DNA of 64,000 nt from Fibrobacter sp. UWH6 (GCF_900142465.1 NZ_FRAX01000001.1:62001-126000); one strand, 5' to 3'. Positions 1 to 8,136 are shown, numbered from the stretch's first letter. Notes: generated by a model not told the origin, from the sequence alone. Program-made: numbers and translations.

Positions 1-1525
1 TTGTTTTTCTACGGAAATTAAAGGCGAAACCAAGGGCTATCATAACGATAAATACCAGGGGTGCCTTTTTAAGATTGTCGTTGACGATGTTGTTTTCTGC
101 AGTGTTTGTGTCCGCGGTTGCGGTGGCGGACTGATCTTCTTTTTTCTTGTTCAGTTTTCCCCACAAATTCATGAACTCGGCCTGGGTCATGATATTGTTG
201 GACGGGTAGTTAAGCTTTCTGTCGATTTCAATGGTGTACTGCTTGAAAACATCGTACAGCTTTTCTTCGGAGTACAGGGAAGGAATTTCAACCTGTTCCC
301 AGACGGAACTGAACATGGCGACAAATAACTGTTCCAGATCGCCCCATTCAGGGATGGCGACGTAAGTTTTGCCGGTTGCGAGTGCGTTTATCAGTTCGCG
401 GTAGTCTTCGTCTTCGGACCACTTTTCAAGCACTTTCTTGGAAGTGGGCAGGAAGCCAATCTGCTTGGTATAGGCGTCCTGATTTTCGTCTTCGACCAGG
501 AACTTTAGCAGGGCCTTTGCCTCTTTACGTTCGTTTTTGGCGGGAATGGCCAGGTTGCTTCCGCCGATGAAGCTGACAGAACCAGCGGAACCTCTGGGGA
601 TAGGAACCACCATGACGCTATCTGTGCCGATGCGGGCGTTGGATAGACCGCCTTGGGTGCCGTGGATTCGGGTCTGCATCACGATTTCGGAAGTGCTGAT
701 GATAAAGGCCAATTCGCTATTGTTGAACTGCTGGGCGATTTGGGCTGTGTTGGCCTGAAGGGCTTCGGTTTGGACCAGGCTGTCCAAGATGAAGTTCAGA
801 TAGAGGGAAATGCCGTGGAGAGTTTCCTTTGAGAGAATATTGGCGTGCCACTTGCCGTTATTGTCTTTTTCGATGAACGATCCGCCGTTGCTCCAGATCC
901 AGGGGGCGAAGTTGTGGGGGATGTTCCAGTCGCTCTTGCCCGGGAAGGCGTAGCCGCGGATGGTGGAGCCGTCGTCCTGCACTTCCTTGGCGGCATTGAC
1001 TTCACGGATTGCCTTGACAAAGCCATCGTAAGTGGCTAAGTCGTTCTTGGAAATGTTGTGCTCCTTGAGGATGCGCTTGTTGGCGAGAATGGGGCGAATA
1101 TCGATAAACCAGGGCACGGAATAGATGGTGGTATCACCGTCTATATGGGTGGTATTCCAGCTAACAGAAACGAAACGGCTAGGGTCTACTTCGTTAATCC
1201 AGTCGTTTAGGGGCTTGATTTCGTTGCGGGAGGCAAAATAGGGAATCCAGGTGGTGCCCAACTGAAGTACGTCGGGGGCATCCTGACCGGTTGCCAGAGC
1301 CTGTGAAATGCGGTTCCAGGCTTCTCCCCAGTCTAGGACCTGAACTTTTGTGGGAATACCGGTTTTCTTGGTGAACTGTTCAAGTCGTTGCTCAAGTTTT
1401 TCCTGAGGGGTGGCTCCGTTCGGCATGATCCACACGGTAAGGGGCTGATTAGCGGCCCAGACTGCGGTAGATGTTACCATTGCCATGATCGTGGCTGTAA
1501 CGGTTTTTTTGAGATAATTGAACAT
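1..1525 (-). CDS. ABC transporter solute-binding protein (family 1), 3' end outside window; possible fusion to a membrane domain
   Basis: Reading leftwards from ATG 1525, the frame stays open to the window edge (508 codons visible). A signal peptide (KK, hydrophobic stretch, AVWAA) is followed by a sugar-type family 1 binding-protein fold. Recognisable pieces are LTVWIMPNG near the start, DAPDVLQLGTTW, ADP-rich hinge regions, and a FIGGSNLAIPAKN segment before a helical end. Such proteins capture oligosaccharides in the periplasm for ABC permeases. After the usual end of the domain there is a polar linker (about residues 455-480) and then a hydrophobic helix (APLVFIVMIALGFAFNF, about residues 483-500) followed by RRK. 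A plain binding protein would not have this helix. It suggests either a C-terminal anchor or the first segment of a fused MalF-like permease, as known for MalE-MalF fusions. RBS AAGGAGTT lies just upstream of ATG. Confidence 0.85.
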   Translation of the reverse strand, partial: MFNYLKKTVTATIMAMVTSTAVWAANQPLTVWIMPNGATPQEKLEQRLEQFTKKTGIPTKVQVLDWGEAWNRISQALATGQDAPDVLQLGTTWIPYFASRNEIKPLNDWINEVDPSRFVSVSWNTTHIDGDTTIYSVPWFIDIRPILANKRILKEHNISKNDLATYDGFVKAIREVNAAKEVQDDGSTIRGYAFPGKSDWNIPHNFAPWIWSNGGSFIEKDNNGKWHANILSKETLHGISLYLNFILDSLVQTEALQANTAQIAQQFNNSELAFIISTSEIVMQTRIHGTQGGLSNARIGTDSVMVVPIPRGSAGSVSFIGGSNLAIPAKNERKEAKALLKFLVEDENQDAYTKQIGFLPTSKKVLEKWSEDEDYRELINALATGKTYVAIPEWGDLEQLFVAMFSSVWEQVEIPSLYSEEKLYDVFKQYTIEIDRKLNYPSNNIMTQAEFMNLWGKLNKKKEDQSATATADTNTAENNIVNDNLKKAPLVFIVMIALGFAFNFRRKT

Positions 1526-1779
1526 TCCAACTCCTTGACAAACACTCAAAAACGGGGGGGGTGTGTGTACCACCCGCAATGTTAAAAGTATATTATTTTT
1601 ATAATAAGATGGGCGTTTTGTGCATAAAAATGGATTTTTTCGCCGGTTCTTCGAGGTCCTCTCCGTGAGCCAAATCAAGGTGAAAAAAAAATACCGGACT
1701 GATGACGAAAATCTTATTTTTTTACCTATATTTTCTTATGTCGAACCTAACCGACAATTTCTTTACTAAGGAGTATACA

Positions 1780-2217
1780 ATGAAAAAAGGTCTCATTACC
1801 CTTCTCTGCGCAGGCATGATCGTTCTTACCGGTTGCTATGGCAAGAATGCTTGCTTCAACAAGATTCACCAGTGGAACGGCACCCTCGGTGACAAGTGGA
1901 TCAACTCCATCGTCCACTTCTTCCTGATGGTTATCCCGGTTTACGGTATCGCTCTCGGCCTGGTTGACGGTCTCGTTCTTAACACTGTTGAATTCTGGAC
2001 TGGCTCCAACCCCCTCGCTGCTGACGACAACTACTATGAAAAGGATGCTCAGGGCAACGAAATTGCAGCTGTGAAGAACGCAGACGGCACCATGTCTGTT
2101 GAAATCACCACCGCTAAGGGTGAAAAGGCTAACCTCATGCTCCAGCGCGATGAAAACGTTGTCCGCGCTCTCGCTGCAGAAGGCAACTTGGTTGCTCAGT
2201 ACGATATCGCTAAGTAA
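1780..2217 (+). CDS. DUF3332-type small membrane lipoprotein
   Basis: A 145-residue protein beginning at ATG 1780, preceded by a clear RBS (AAGGAG, 1768-1773). An upstream in-frame start at 1702 would put an unrelated leader before the signal peptide and is not used. The N-terminus is a lipoprotein signal ending in the lipobox LTGC. A hydrophobic segment (SIVHFFLMVIPVYGIALGLVDGLVLN) and the phrase VEFWTGSNP follow, which is the pattern I associate with DUF3332 proteins. The C-terminal half is polar and alternates short strands. The function of this family is not known. A -10-like TATATT lies at 1727-1732. The gene is monocistronic, with a strong terminator 25 bases after the stop. Confidence 0.8.
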   Translation: MKKGLITLLCAGMIVLTGCYGKNACFNKIHQWNGTLGDKWINSIVHFFLMVIPVYGIALGLVDGLVLNTVEFWTGSNPLAADDNYYEKDAQGNEIAAVKNADGTMSVEITTAKGEKANLMLQRDENVVRALAAEGNLVAQYDIAK

Positions 2218-2242
2218 TTCTTAGTTATAACGAGCTTAAAAG

Positions 2243-2275
2243 GCCTCCCGCCATGGCGGGGGGCTTTGCTTTTAT
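2243..2275 (+). terminator. Rho-independent terminator of the DUF3332 gene
   Basis: GCCTCCCGCC pairs with GGCGGGGGGC (one G-U pair) across a short ATGG centre, then TTTGCTTTTATT follows. It sits 25 bases after the stop codon at 2217. Confidence 0.85.
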
Positions 2276-2290
2276 TATCTTAGAGCTATA

Positions 2291-3013
2291 ATGTTAGGGC
2301 GTGTTCATAAAAATGCAGGTTGGGTGTCTGCAGTTCTTGCCATGGTCGCTTTGTATCTGGCGGCCTGCGTGGACGATTATGTCGCCCGCGGCAATGCGGC
2401 CCTGCGTATCGGCGACTTTGAACGGGCCATTTCCAATTTTTCGAAGGCTCTTGACGAAGATCCGGCTAATCGGGATGCCCGTTATGGCCTGGCTCTATCT
2501 TATTATACTACAGCTGAAGATGGGGAACGTCTGCGGCTTCCGTCTTTTGACCTGTGGAGTCGAGCCGCCCGTGAATTCAAGATCCTTTCTAGAGTGGATA
2601 GCAGCGGACGGATTAACGCTAACTATTCGACCTGCCTTTTTTACCTGGCCCGTGCGACCTTGGCCCAAAACGAGGGGGCCAATGTGCTTCCGTTGTTGGA
2701 CCAGTCGATTCAGCTGGATAGCGTCAACTACTTCAGCTACAATCTGAAGGGGCTGATACTTTCCCATCGGGGACGGGGGAACGATTTGGAACAGGCCAAG
2801 AAGATTTTTATCCATATCGTGACACACGACCCGGATTTTATTTCGGCCTATGTGAACCTGGGCAATGTCTACTGGGAAGAGGGCGATGTGGAATCGGCCT
2901 GGGATATCTGGTCTATGGGGCTGGAGAAGGCTCCCAATCATGAGGATTTGCTGCGCTGGACCCGGGTGGCTGAAGACTCTCTGAAGGCCATGGTCTTGTC
3001 TGGGGAACTATGA
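2291..3013 (+). CDS. TPR-repeat lipoprotein
   Basis: A 240-residue protein with an N-terminal hydrophobic signal ending LYLAAC, a plausible lipobox, so it is likely an envelope lipoprotein. The mature part holds tetratricopeptide repeats: one clear repeat at about residues 30-63 (GNAALRIGDFERAISNFSKALDEDP), and two more toward the C-terminus (NYFSYNLKGLILSHRGRGNDLEQAKKIF; AYVNLGNVYWEEGDVESAWDIWSMGLEKAP). TPRs bind proteins, so a scaffold or sensor role is inferred. Its TGA overlaps the ATG of the following kinase gene (ATGA, 3010-3013), which indicates translational coupling and shared function. No strong RBS is visible before ATG 2291. Confidence 0.8.
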   Translation: MLGRVHKNAGWVSAVLAMVALYLAACVDDYVARGNAALRIGDFERAISNFSKALDEDPANRDARYGLALSYYTTAEDGERLRLPSFDLWSRAAREFKILSRVDSSGRINANYSTCLFYLARATLAQNEGANVLPLLDQSIQLDSVNYFSYNLKGLILSHRGRGNDLEQAKKIFIHIVTHDPDFISAYVNLGNVYWEEGDVESAWDIWSMGLEKAPNHEDLLRWTRVAEDSLKAMVLSGEL

Positions 3014-4116
3014 CCGAGGTGAGGTTCCCTAAAAAGTCCCTGTTGGATTCGGCGACCAGGTGCTTCTTGCTTCATGAGGGCGGGGAGGCCTGCGTCTATG
3101 GGCTTTCGGTGGAGGGCCGCGGCAACCTTGTGCTGAAATGGTACAAGTCCCATGCCCGCTTTGACGGGAGCGTGATTTCTTCGATTGCAAACAGTCCTGT
3201 GGACGGTCTTTACCGGATTCTGGAGTTTGGAGAGCGGGAGGGTACGCCCTATGTTCTCTATGAATTTATTGATGGGGTGGCATCGGCGGAGTTTGATGTA
3301 ATTCCTGTGGCGGAGGCGCTAGTGGCCCTGCGGCAGGTGGCAAAAACCTTGTCTGCGTTAAGCGAAAAAGGCTCCCATCATGGAGACCTGAGTCCGTCTA
3401 ACGTTCTTTTGACTGCAACTGGAGATACTGTCCTTATTGACTTTGGGCTGGTGGGTCTTGGGGCGTATGCCTATGCGGCGCCCGAACGGTTCCGCGGTCG
3501 AACCTCAGATGCCCGATCCGACATGTATAGTCTTGGCTTGCTGCTGTACCACTGGATCTGCGGAAGGGACTTGGTTGAGACGGATGTTGTCTTGAAGACG
3601 ACAGGAAAGTTGGACAGTCTCGATCCATTTGTTGAGTTGAAACCTACCGAAAAACTTTATGAAACCGGGATTTTTTCTCCTGGAGAACTGGCGGCTCTCG
3701 AACCGATCTGGACGGGACTTTTGCGGAATAGTCCGGAGGAACGCTTTGAGGATTTTGACGAACTGGACGAAGTCCTTGAGATTGCCCTTTATAAGGTATG
3801 CGGTGGTGAAATTGCGATCCTAAAGAACAAGCAGAATCTTGCCGGACGAGTTGAAAAAATGCTACAAAATGTTCCGGCCTTTTCGGAACCCTCGGATTTT
3901 TGCCCATTTCCCTATCATGTTGCCCAGGGAGTGGGAAAAAAATTCCCAGTGAAACTATCGGTTTTGTGCGGCTTAGGACTTATATTATTGATTGTAGTGG
4001 CTGTCCTTGTTTTGGGGGACCGGAATCCAGATATCGATGATGTGGCTTCCATGGTTCTTGAAAATTCCAGGAATCTGGAACTGAAGGATCTGCCTGCTTC
4101 GGAAGTTAATCCATAG
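3010..4116 (+). CDS. membrane-anchored Ser/Thr protein kinase (PknB/Hanks type, non-RD)
   Basis: A 368-residue eukaryotic-like kinase. Visible subdomains are a glycine-rich loop (HEGGEACVYG, about residue 21), the ATP lysine in LVLKWYK (K43), the catalytic loop HGDLSPSNVLL (about 124-134, catalytic Asp kept, no Arg before it, so a non-RD kinase), the metal-binding DFG in LIDFGLVG (D144), and an APE-like AAPERFRG followed by the DMYSLGLLLY helix. The activation loop is very short, only about ten residues between DFG and APE. A single transmembrane helix lies near residues 313-336 (LSVLCGLGLILLIVVAVLVLG) with about 30 residues beyond it. The gene overlaps the upstream TPR lipoprotein gene by 4 bases and lies 15 bases before the sigma-54 activator gene. 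Phosphorylation of that activator or of an envelope partner is plausible but inferred. Confidence 0.88.
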   Translation: MTEVRFPKKSLLDSATRCFLLHEGGEACVYGLSVEGRGNLVLKWYKSHARFDGSVISSIANSPVDGLYRILEFGEREGTPYVLYEFIDGVASAEFDVIPVAEALVALRQVAKTLSALSEKGSHHGDLSPSNVLLTATGDTVLIDFGLVGLGAYAYAAPERFRGRTSDARSDMYSLGLLLYHWICGRDLVETDVVLKTTGKLDSLDPFVELKPTEKLYETGIFSPGELAALEPIWTGLLRNSPEERFEDFDELDEVLEIALYKVCGGEIAILKNKQNLAGRVEKMLQNVPAFSEPSDFCPFPYHVAQGVGKKFPVKLSVLCGLGLILLIVVAVLVLGDRNPDIDDVASMVLENSRNLELKDLPASEVNP

Positions 4117-4131
4117 CTTATAGAGGTGCTC

Positions 4132-5586
4132 ATGAAATCTGAATCGATGCTTGCCACGGAAAAAATGTTGGATGTGGTGAAGACTCTTTTAGATGAGGAG
4201 CAGCCCGAGAGTCTTTTCCCGAAAATTCTTGAAGTGGCCCGCGGGGTCCTTCATGCCGATGCCGCTGTGCTGGATATTGGTGGCGAAAAGCCGCTCCACC
4301 TGAGCAACCCGGAATCGGTGGCTATTTCTATTTCTGCCGTAAGGCTGGCCAAGGCCGAAAAGCGGGCCGTGGTGTGGAACCAGCTGGATGACGAAAACGC
4401 TGACCTTTCCAAGTCCATTGTGCAGAATCAGCTGACCAGCATTATGGTGTCGCCGTTCCGCACGCCTGAATCCGAGGCGGGATATCTGTACTTGCAGCGT
4501 GCTGCCCGCGAGGAACCTTTTACGGAAGACGACAGTCAACTTTTTGACTCCTTTGTGGCGGTGTGCGAAAAGTTTGCCTTTGCCATGTTTGACAGGCTCC
4601 GCGATAAGGAATCGCTGGATGTCTTGAAGAATGTTGTTCACAAGGACGGGGTGGTGTACTCCAGCAAGGTCATGTCGGACCTGATTGCCCTGGCCGATAA
4701 ATTGGCCACTTTGCCGTTGCCCGTGATTGTCCGTGGCGAAACGGGTACGGGGAAGGAGGTCATTGCCCGCTATATCCATAAGCATAGCCCCCGCAGCGAC
4801 AAGCCCTTTATTGCAGTGAACTGCGGCGCCATTCCGGAGCACTTGATGGAATCTTTGCTGTTTGGACATGCCAAGGGTTCCTTTACCGGAGCTATTGAAA
4901 CTCGCAAGGGTTTCTTCGAAGAGGCTGACGGCGGCACGATTTTCCTGGATGAGATTGGCGAGTTGCCTATGAACATGCAGGTTAAACTTTTACGCGTTCT
5001 GCAGGAAAAGCATATTACCCGTGTAGGTGACAATCGCGAAATTCCTGTAAATGTCCGCGTGATCAGTGCGACCCACGTAGACCTGGAAACAGCCGTCAAG
5101 GAAAAGCGCTTTAGGGAAGACTTGTATTTTAGAATCCAGGTGATGCCTGTGGTGATGCCCGCCTTGCGTGATCGCGAACAGGATGTGGTTCTGCTGGCAC
5201 AGGAATTTCTGACCCGATATGGTGCGGAATATGGCCGCGGTAAGTTCCGTCTGAGCCGTAATGCAGAAAAGGCCATGCTCAGTTATTACTGGCCGGGCAA
5301 TGTCCGCGAACTGGAAAACAAGATTCAGAAGGCCTTGGTGCAGGCTGTTCATGGCGTGGTGCAGCCTAAGGACCTGGGATTGGACGACATGCAGGCTCAA
5401 GTCAAGGATTCCCCCAGATCTCTGAAGGAGGCCCGCGAGGCGGTGGATCGTGAAGTTATTGGCAGGGCCCTGCGGGATAGTAACGCAAACCTTACCCTGG
5501 CCGCATCCATTTTGGGAATTGACCGCAAGGTGTTGCGCGAAATTATGGAACGTCTGGGAATGCATAAGGAAGACTTCAAGAACTAG
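4132..5586 (+). CDS. sigma-54-dependent transcriptional activator (GAF - AAA+ - Fis-type HTH)
   Basis: A 484-residue bacterial enhancer-binding protein. I chose ATG 4132 because AGAGG lies 5 bases upstream; a GTG at 4126 is the alternative. Residues about 20-165 look like a GAF sensory domain. The AAA+ domain follows, with Walker A GETGTGKE (about 202-209), the sigma-54 contact loop as GSFTGA (about 248-253; the usual form is GAFTGA), Walker B GGTIFLDEIGELP (about 266-278) and the arginine-finger region FREDLYFRI. The C-terminal helix-turn-helix is LTLAASILGIDRKVLREIM (about 453-471). There is no receiver domain, so activation is probably through the GAF ligand or through the adjacent kinase, as in NorR- or NifA-type regulators. 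A consensus sigma-54 promoter lies 50 bases after its stop. Confidence 0.93.
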   Translation: MKSESMLATEKMLDVVKTLLDEEQPESLFPKILEVARGVLHADAAVLDIGGEKPLHLSNPESVAISISAVRLAKAEKRAVVWNQLDDENADLSKSIVQNQLTSIMVSPFRTPESEAGYLYLQRAAREEPFTEDDSQLFDSFVAVCEKFAFAMFDRLRDKESLDVLKNVVHKDGVVYSSKVMSDLIALADKLATLPLPVIVRGETGTGKEVIARYIHKHSPRSDKPFIAVNCGAIPEHLMESLLFGHAKGSFTGAIETRKGFFEEADGGTIFLDEIGELPMNMQVKLLRVLQEKHITRVGDNREIPVNVRVISATHVDLETAVKEKRFREDLYFRIQVMPVVMPALRDREQDVVLLAQEFLTRYGAEYGRGKFRLSRNAEKAMLSYYWPGNVRELENKIQKALVQAVHGVVQPKDLGLDDMQAQVKDSPRSLKEAREAVDREVIGRALRDSNANLTLAASILGIDRKVLREIMERLGMHKEDFKN

Positions 5587-5635
5587 TTGTTATATTTTGG
5601 CAGACCTATGAAAGGGTTTTGCCTAAACGGATAGT

Positions 5636-5650
5636 TGGCACGGATATTGC
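5636..5650 (+). promoter_or_regulatory. consensus sigma-54 (-24/-12) promoter
   Basis: TGGCACGGATATTGC matches the established consensus TGGCACRNNNNTTGC at every fixed position, with GG and GC ten bases apart. It lies directly after the gene for a sigma-54 activator and before the gene at 5660. The predicted transcription start (about 11-12 bases after the -12 GC) falls at about 5661, on top of the annotated ATG. Confidence 0.7.
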
Positions 5651-5659
5651 GAAAGTAAG

Positions 5660-6082
5660 ATGATGAATAAGAACACTTTCATTTCGATACTGATGATGGC
5701 TGCGGCGCTGAGTTTCGGTGCCGAGTCTTCGATGCGTCCGATGTCTTCTGTCCCGACCCCCGCCGAAAGAGCTGAAATTTCGAAAGAAACGCCAGATTTG
5801 GGTGCGAAGGAAAGTGAAGACTGGCAGAAGATGCGTGCCGAAAGACGTAAGGCCCGTGAACAGATTCTCTCTGATTTGCGAGGTCGTTCTTCAATGGAAA
5901 AACAAAATTTCCGTCAGAACACGGTGAAAAAGCGGGACGAAAATGCTCACTTTGAGGGGGAATTCCCAAAAAATCAATCTCGCGAGCGCAACCCTTTTTA
6001 TGAGCGTCCTGAGTCTCAGTACGGTTATCCTCAGCGAGAAAATCGCGGTCCCGGTTTTGAGGGGGATCGCCACCGCTATTAA
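5660..6082 (+). CDS. small secreted Arg/Glu-rich protein, unknown function
   Basis: A 140-residue protein with a signal peptide (MMNKNTFISILMMAAALSFGAES). The mature chain is hydrophilic and very rich in Arg, Glu and Lys (for example WQKMRAERRKAREQILSDLRG), predicted helical in the middle and disordered, Pro/Gly/Arg-rich at the end (YPQRENRGPGFEGDRHRY). I do not recognise a family. It sits right behind a consensus sigma-54 promoter and its TAA overlaps the ATG of the next gene (TAATG at 6080-6084), so the two are translationally coupled. The predicted transcription start nearly coincides with ATG 5660/5663, so the mRNA may be almost leaderless, or another promoter is also used. Confidence 0.7.
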   Translation: MMNKNTFISILMMAAALSFGAESSMRPMSSVPTPAERAEISKETPDLGAKESEDWQKMRAERRKAREQILSDLRGRSSMEKQNFRQNTVKKRDENAHFEGEFPKNQSRERNPFYERPESQYGYPQRENRGPGFEGDRHRY

Positions 6083-7464
6083 TGCGTTCGCTGGCGGTAG
6101 TTGTTCTATTGCTTGTGTCTGCGCTTTGGGCCGAGACTCAGCAGGCGGCATATTACCGTGCCATGCAGGCTGAGGAGGCTGGTAATCTAACCGAAGCCTT
6201 GACAGCCTTTGAAGAGGCCGTACTTATACCTGGTCCCTATACCGAAGAAATCCAGGAAATTATAAATCAGTATAAACTGGCGCTGGACTTTACTGATTCG
6301 TCGGAAGTACTTGTTTCTGACAGAAGTTCTTCTTTGTCGTTCCGTTTTTTGGGAGACCTTGGTTTTTACGGTCTTCATTACACAGAGAGTGGCTGGGTCG
6401 AAAAAATAAGCGAAGATGGCGGTGACCTGTTCTTTACCCTTTCCTCTTTTGCCGATTATGCGGTTGGCGATTATATCCATTCCCTTGGCGTTTCCGCTAT
6501 GACGGACTGGTTCTTTGATAATGAGGATATGCCCGCTCTGGATACCAGCGACTGGAAACTGACTCTTGGCTTGGAATATGTGTTGGTGGCGCCAACTTTT
6601 GTTCTTGATATGGGCGTGGATTTTAATACGGCCCCAAATGAAAGTTTTTCCCCTTCTTTTTATTCCTGGTTAGAAAAGGATTTCTTTAAGTTTGAAAAAC
6701 AGCGGGTAGGGGCGGCTCTCTGGGGATACTACGATACAGATGGTCCCCTATCTTTCGCCGTATATGGATCTTGGCATCGTTCTTCTGTGTACGGATGGAA
6801 TGGAAATGTCTACCTGGGCGTGCGCCTTGAGGCAGACTCCGTTGTGGACGTCAAACGTTACATGGCTGATTGCGAGGCGGCGTACAATGCTGCTTACGAT
6901 GAGATGGACGGTTTCAATAATGAGGTCCCCTTTAATGGCGGATTCAATAATTGGGAATCTTCTGATGGGTGGAATGCTCCGTCTTATATGGGAGGCTATG
7001 GCGGTTATAACGGTTATGGCGGATTTTATGACAATGAAAATCCTTGGGGGAATAATCCCTTCAATGGAAACCCCAATGGATGGGGGTCGTTCGAGGAAAA
7101 CTTGGGGGACTCCTCTTCTACGGTATCTATTGATGTTCCCATGTACAAGTCTTATGGCAAGTGGATTGGACCTTCCCTGCGTTCAAAATTATCCTATAAG
7201 TTCCGCACAAAAATTACGCTGGAAGGCGTAATGAACCTGTACTATGGTGTTGTGGTTGCCGGTCCAGACGATGATTATGAACAACTTAAAAAGTTCAGTG
7301 GGGTGTGGGGAGCGACCTTGTCTTGGACTCCCAGTTGGCTTACGGTCTACCTAGGTATGGAAATGCTTTACCGTTGGTATGACTTGCCGATCTACTATAA
7401 AGGCATTTACGCCAAGAGCGGTTTCCTTTCAGAAATCAAGACTGGCGTTAAATGGAATTTCTAA
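6082..7464 (+). CDS. secreted/outer-membrane beta-barrel-like protein with N-terminal TPR-like segment
   Basis: A 460-residue protein with a signal peptide (RSLAVVVLLLVSALWAET) and an early helical repeat (AAYYRAMQAEEAGNLTEALTAFEEAVLIPGP) resembling one TPR. From about residue 85 it alternates amphipathic strands rich in Tyr, Trp and Phe, and it ends in a terminal Phe (TGVKWNF), typical of outer-membrane barrels recognised by Bam. Residues about 293-343 form a Gly/Asn/Trp/Tyr low-complexity loop, probably surface exposed. No named family is recognised. It is coupled to the small Arg-rich protein upstream and both appear driven by the sigma-54 promoter at 5636. The stop codon directly abuts the 3' end of a convergent tRNA gene. 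Confidence 0.72.
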   Translation: MRSLAVVVLLLVSALWAETQQAAYYRAMQAEEAGNLTEALTAFEEAVLIPGPYTEEIQEIINQYKLALDFTDSSEVLVSDRSSSLSFRFLGDLGFYGLHYTESGWVEKISEDGGDLFFTLSSFADYAVGDYIHSLGVSAMTDWFFDNEDMPALDTSDWKLTLGLEYVLVAPTFVLDMGVDFNTAPNESFSPSFYSWLEKDFFKFEKQRVGAALWGYYDTDGPLSFAVYGSWHRSSVYGWNGNVYLGVRLEADSVVDVKRYMADCEAAYNAAYDEMDGFNNEVPFNGGFNNWESSDGWNAPSYMGGYGGYNGYGGFYDNENPWGNNPFNGNPNGWGSFEENLGDSSSTVSIDVPMYKSYGKWIGPSLRSKLSYKFRTKITLEGVMNLYYGVVVAGPDDDYEQLKKFSGVWGATLSWTPSWLTVYLGMEMLYRWYDLPIYYKGIYAKSGFLSEIKTGVKWNF

Positions 7465-7537
7465 TGGAGATAGTGGGAGTCGAACCCATGACCTACTGAT
7501 TGCGAACCAGTTGCTCTACCAACTGAGCTATATCCCC
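7465..7537 (-). tRNA. tRNA-Ala (anticodon CGC)
   Basis: On the minus strand the 73 bases fold as a full cloverleaf: acceptor GGGGATA/TATCTCC with a G3-U70 pair (the alanine identity element), D-stem GCTC/GAGC, anticodon stem ACTGG/TCAGT with loop TTCGCAA (anticodon CGC, reads GCG), and T-loop TTCGACT. The outermost T-stem pair (49-65) is A-C, a mismatch. CCA is not encoded. It starts 20 bases after the stop of the upstream gene on the same strand, and its last base is adjacent to the stop codon of the convergent gene ending at 7464. Confidence 0.93.
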
Positions 7538-7557
7538 AGGTTTTGCACAAGATAAAA

Positions 7558-8136
7558 TTATTTCTTCTTGCGTGATTTGAAGTCTTCGACAATCGGTCTG
7601 ATGATCGAGGCTAGATTCATTGCCGTTCCGATAAGAATCAGGGCTGATGCTGCATGAAGGCCGATTCCCGGTTCTACCTTAAGTAGGGGAATGCCCATGG
7701 CTGCGTTTAGTTTACTTAGCTGGGCGACAAAGGCCCACGAGGCGACCATGGTAAGCATGCCGATTGTGATGGAGCCTAGCGGGGTAATCAAGGCGAACGC
7801 TGCTGCCAGGACCGCTCCGACTAATAAGGCGTAAAGTACTGGCATGGTAGGTAACTTTGGAAACTCGGGTATGGTCTCCTTGAACTTGTCCATAGCCTTG
7901 GGATTACCGGCCTGCATTTTCTTCAGGGTGCCAAGAGCCGGTTCTTTCAGTTCTTGTTCCAGGTCGAGACCTGTGGCAAGCTCATAGAGGGTCGGCTCTG
8001 CGATGACCTTGTCGTCATTGCAGGATACGTTAGCCATAGGCATCAGAAAGGCAAGGATCACCAGCAGGTAGGGGATGGCTGTGATCTTCTTGAAGAATCT
8101 CATCTCTCTGCTGTTGCGAGTTTCAGACTTTGTCAT
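7558..8136 (-). CDS. small multi-pass membrane protein, unknown function
   Basis: A 192-residue protein with about four hydrophobic segments: residues about 18-36 (ITAIPYLLVILAFLMPMANVSC), 98-118, 120-142 and 158-180. It ends in a positive tail (DFKSRKKK). Between the first and second helices is a polar loop of about 60 residues. No family is recognised. The start at 8136 is supported by an ATGA overlap with the stop of the upstream gene (8133-8136), so it is translationally coupled to the PEGA/FGE-fold protein. An internal ATG (MRFFKK, residue 12) is a weaker alternative. tRNA-Ala lies 20 bases downstream on the same strand. Confidence 0.7.
   Translation of the reverse strand: MTKSETRNSREMRFFKKITAIPYLLVILAFLMPMANVSCNDDKVIAEPTLYELATGLDLEQELKEPALGTLKKMQAGNPKAMDKFKETIPEFPKLPTMPVLYALLVGAVLAAAFALITPLGSITIGMLTMVASWAFVAQLSKLNAAMGIPLLKVEPGIGLHAASALILIGTAMNLASIIRPIVEDFKSRKKK

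Noticed and set aside
5599-5623. A terminator between the sigma-54 activator and the sigma-54 promoter (GGCA...TGCC)
   Set aside because: Pairing is broken and no T run follows.
7465-7537. Reading the minus-strand tRNA as Arg (anticodon TCG)
   Set aside because: It would require a 5-base anticodon loop; the 7-base loop gives CGC, and G3-U70 supports alanine.
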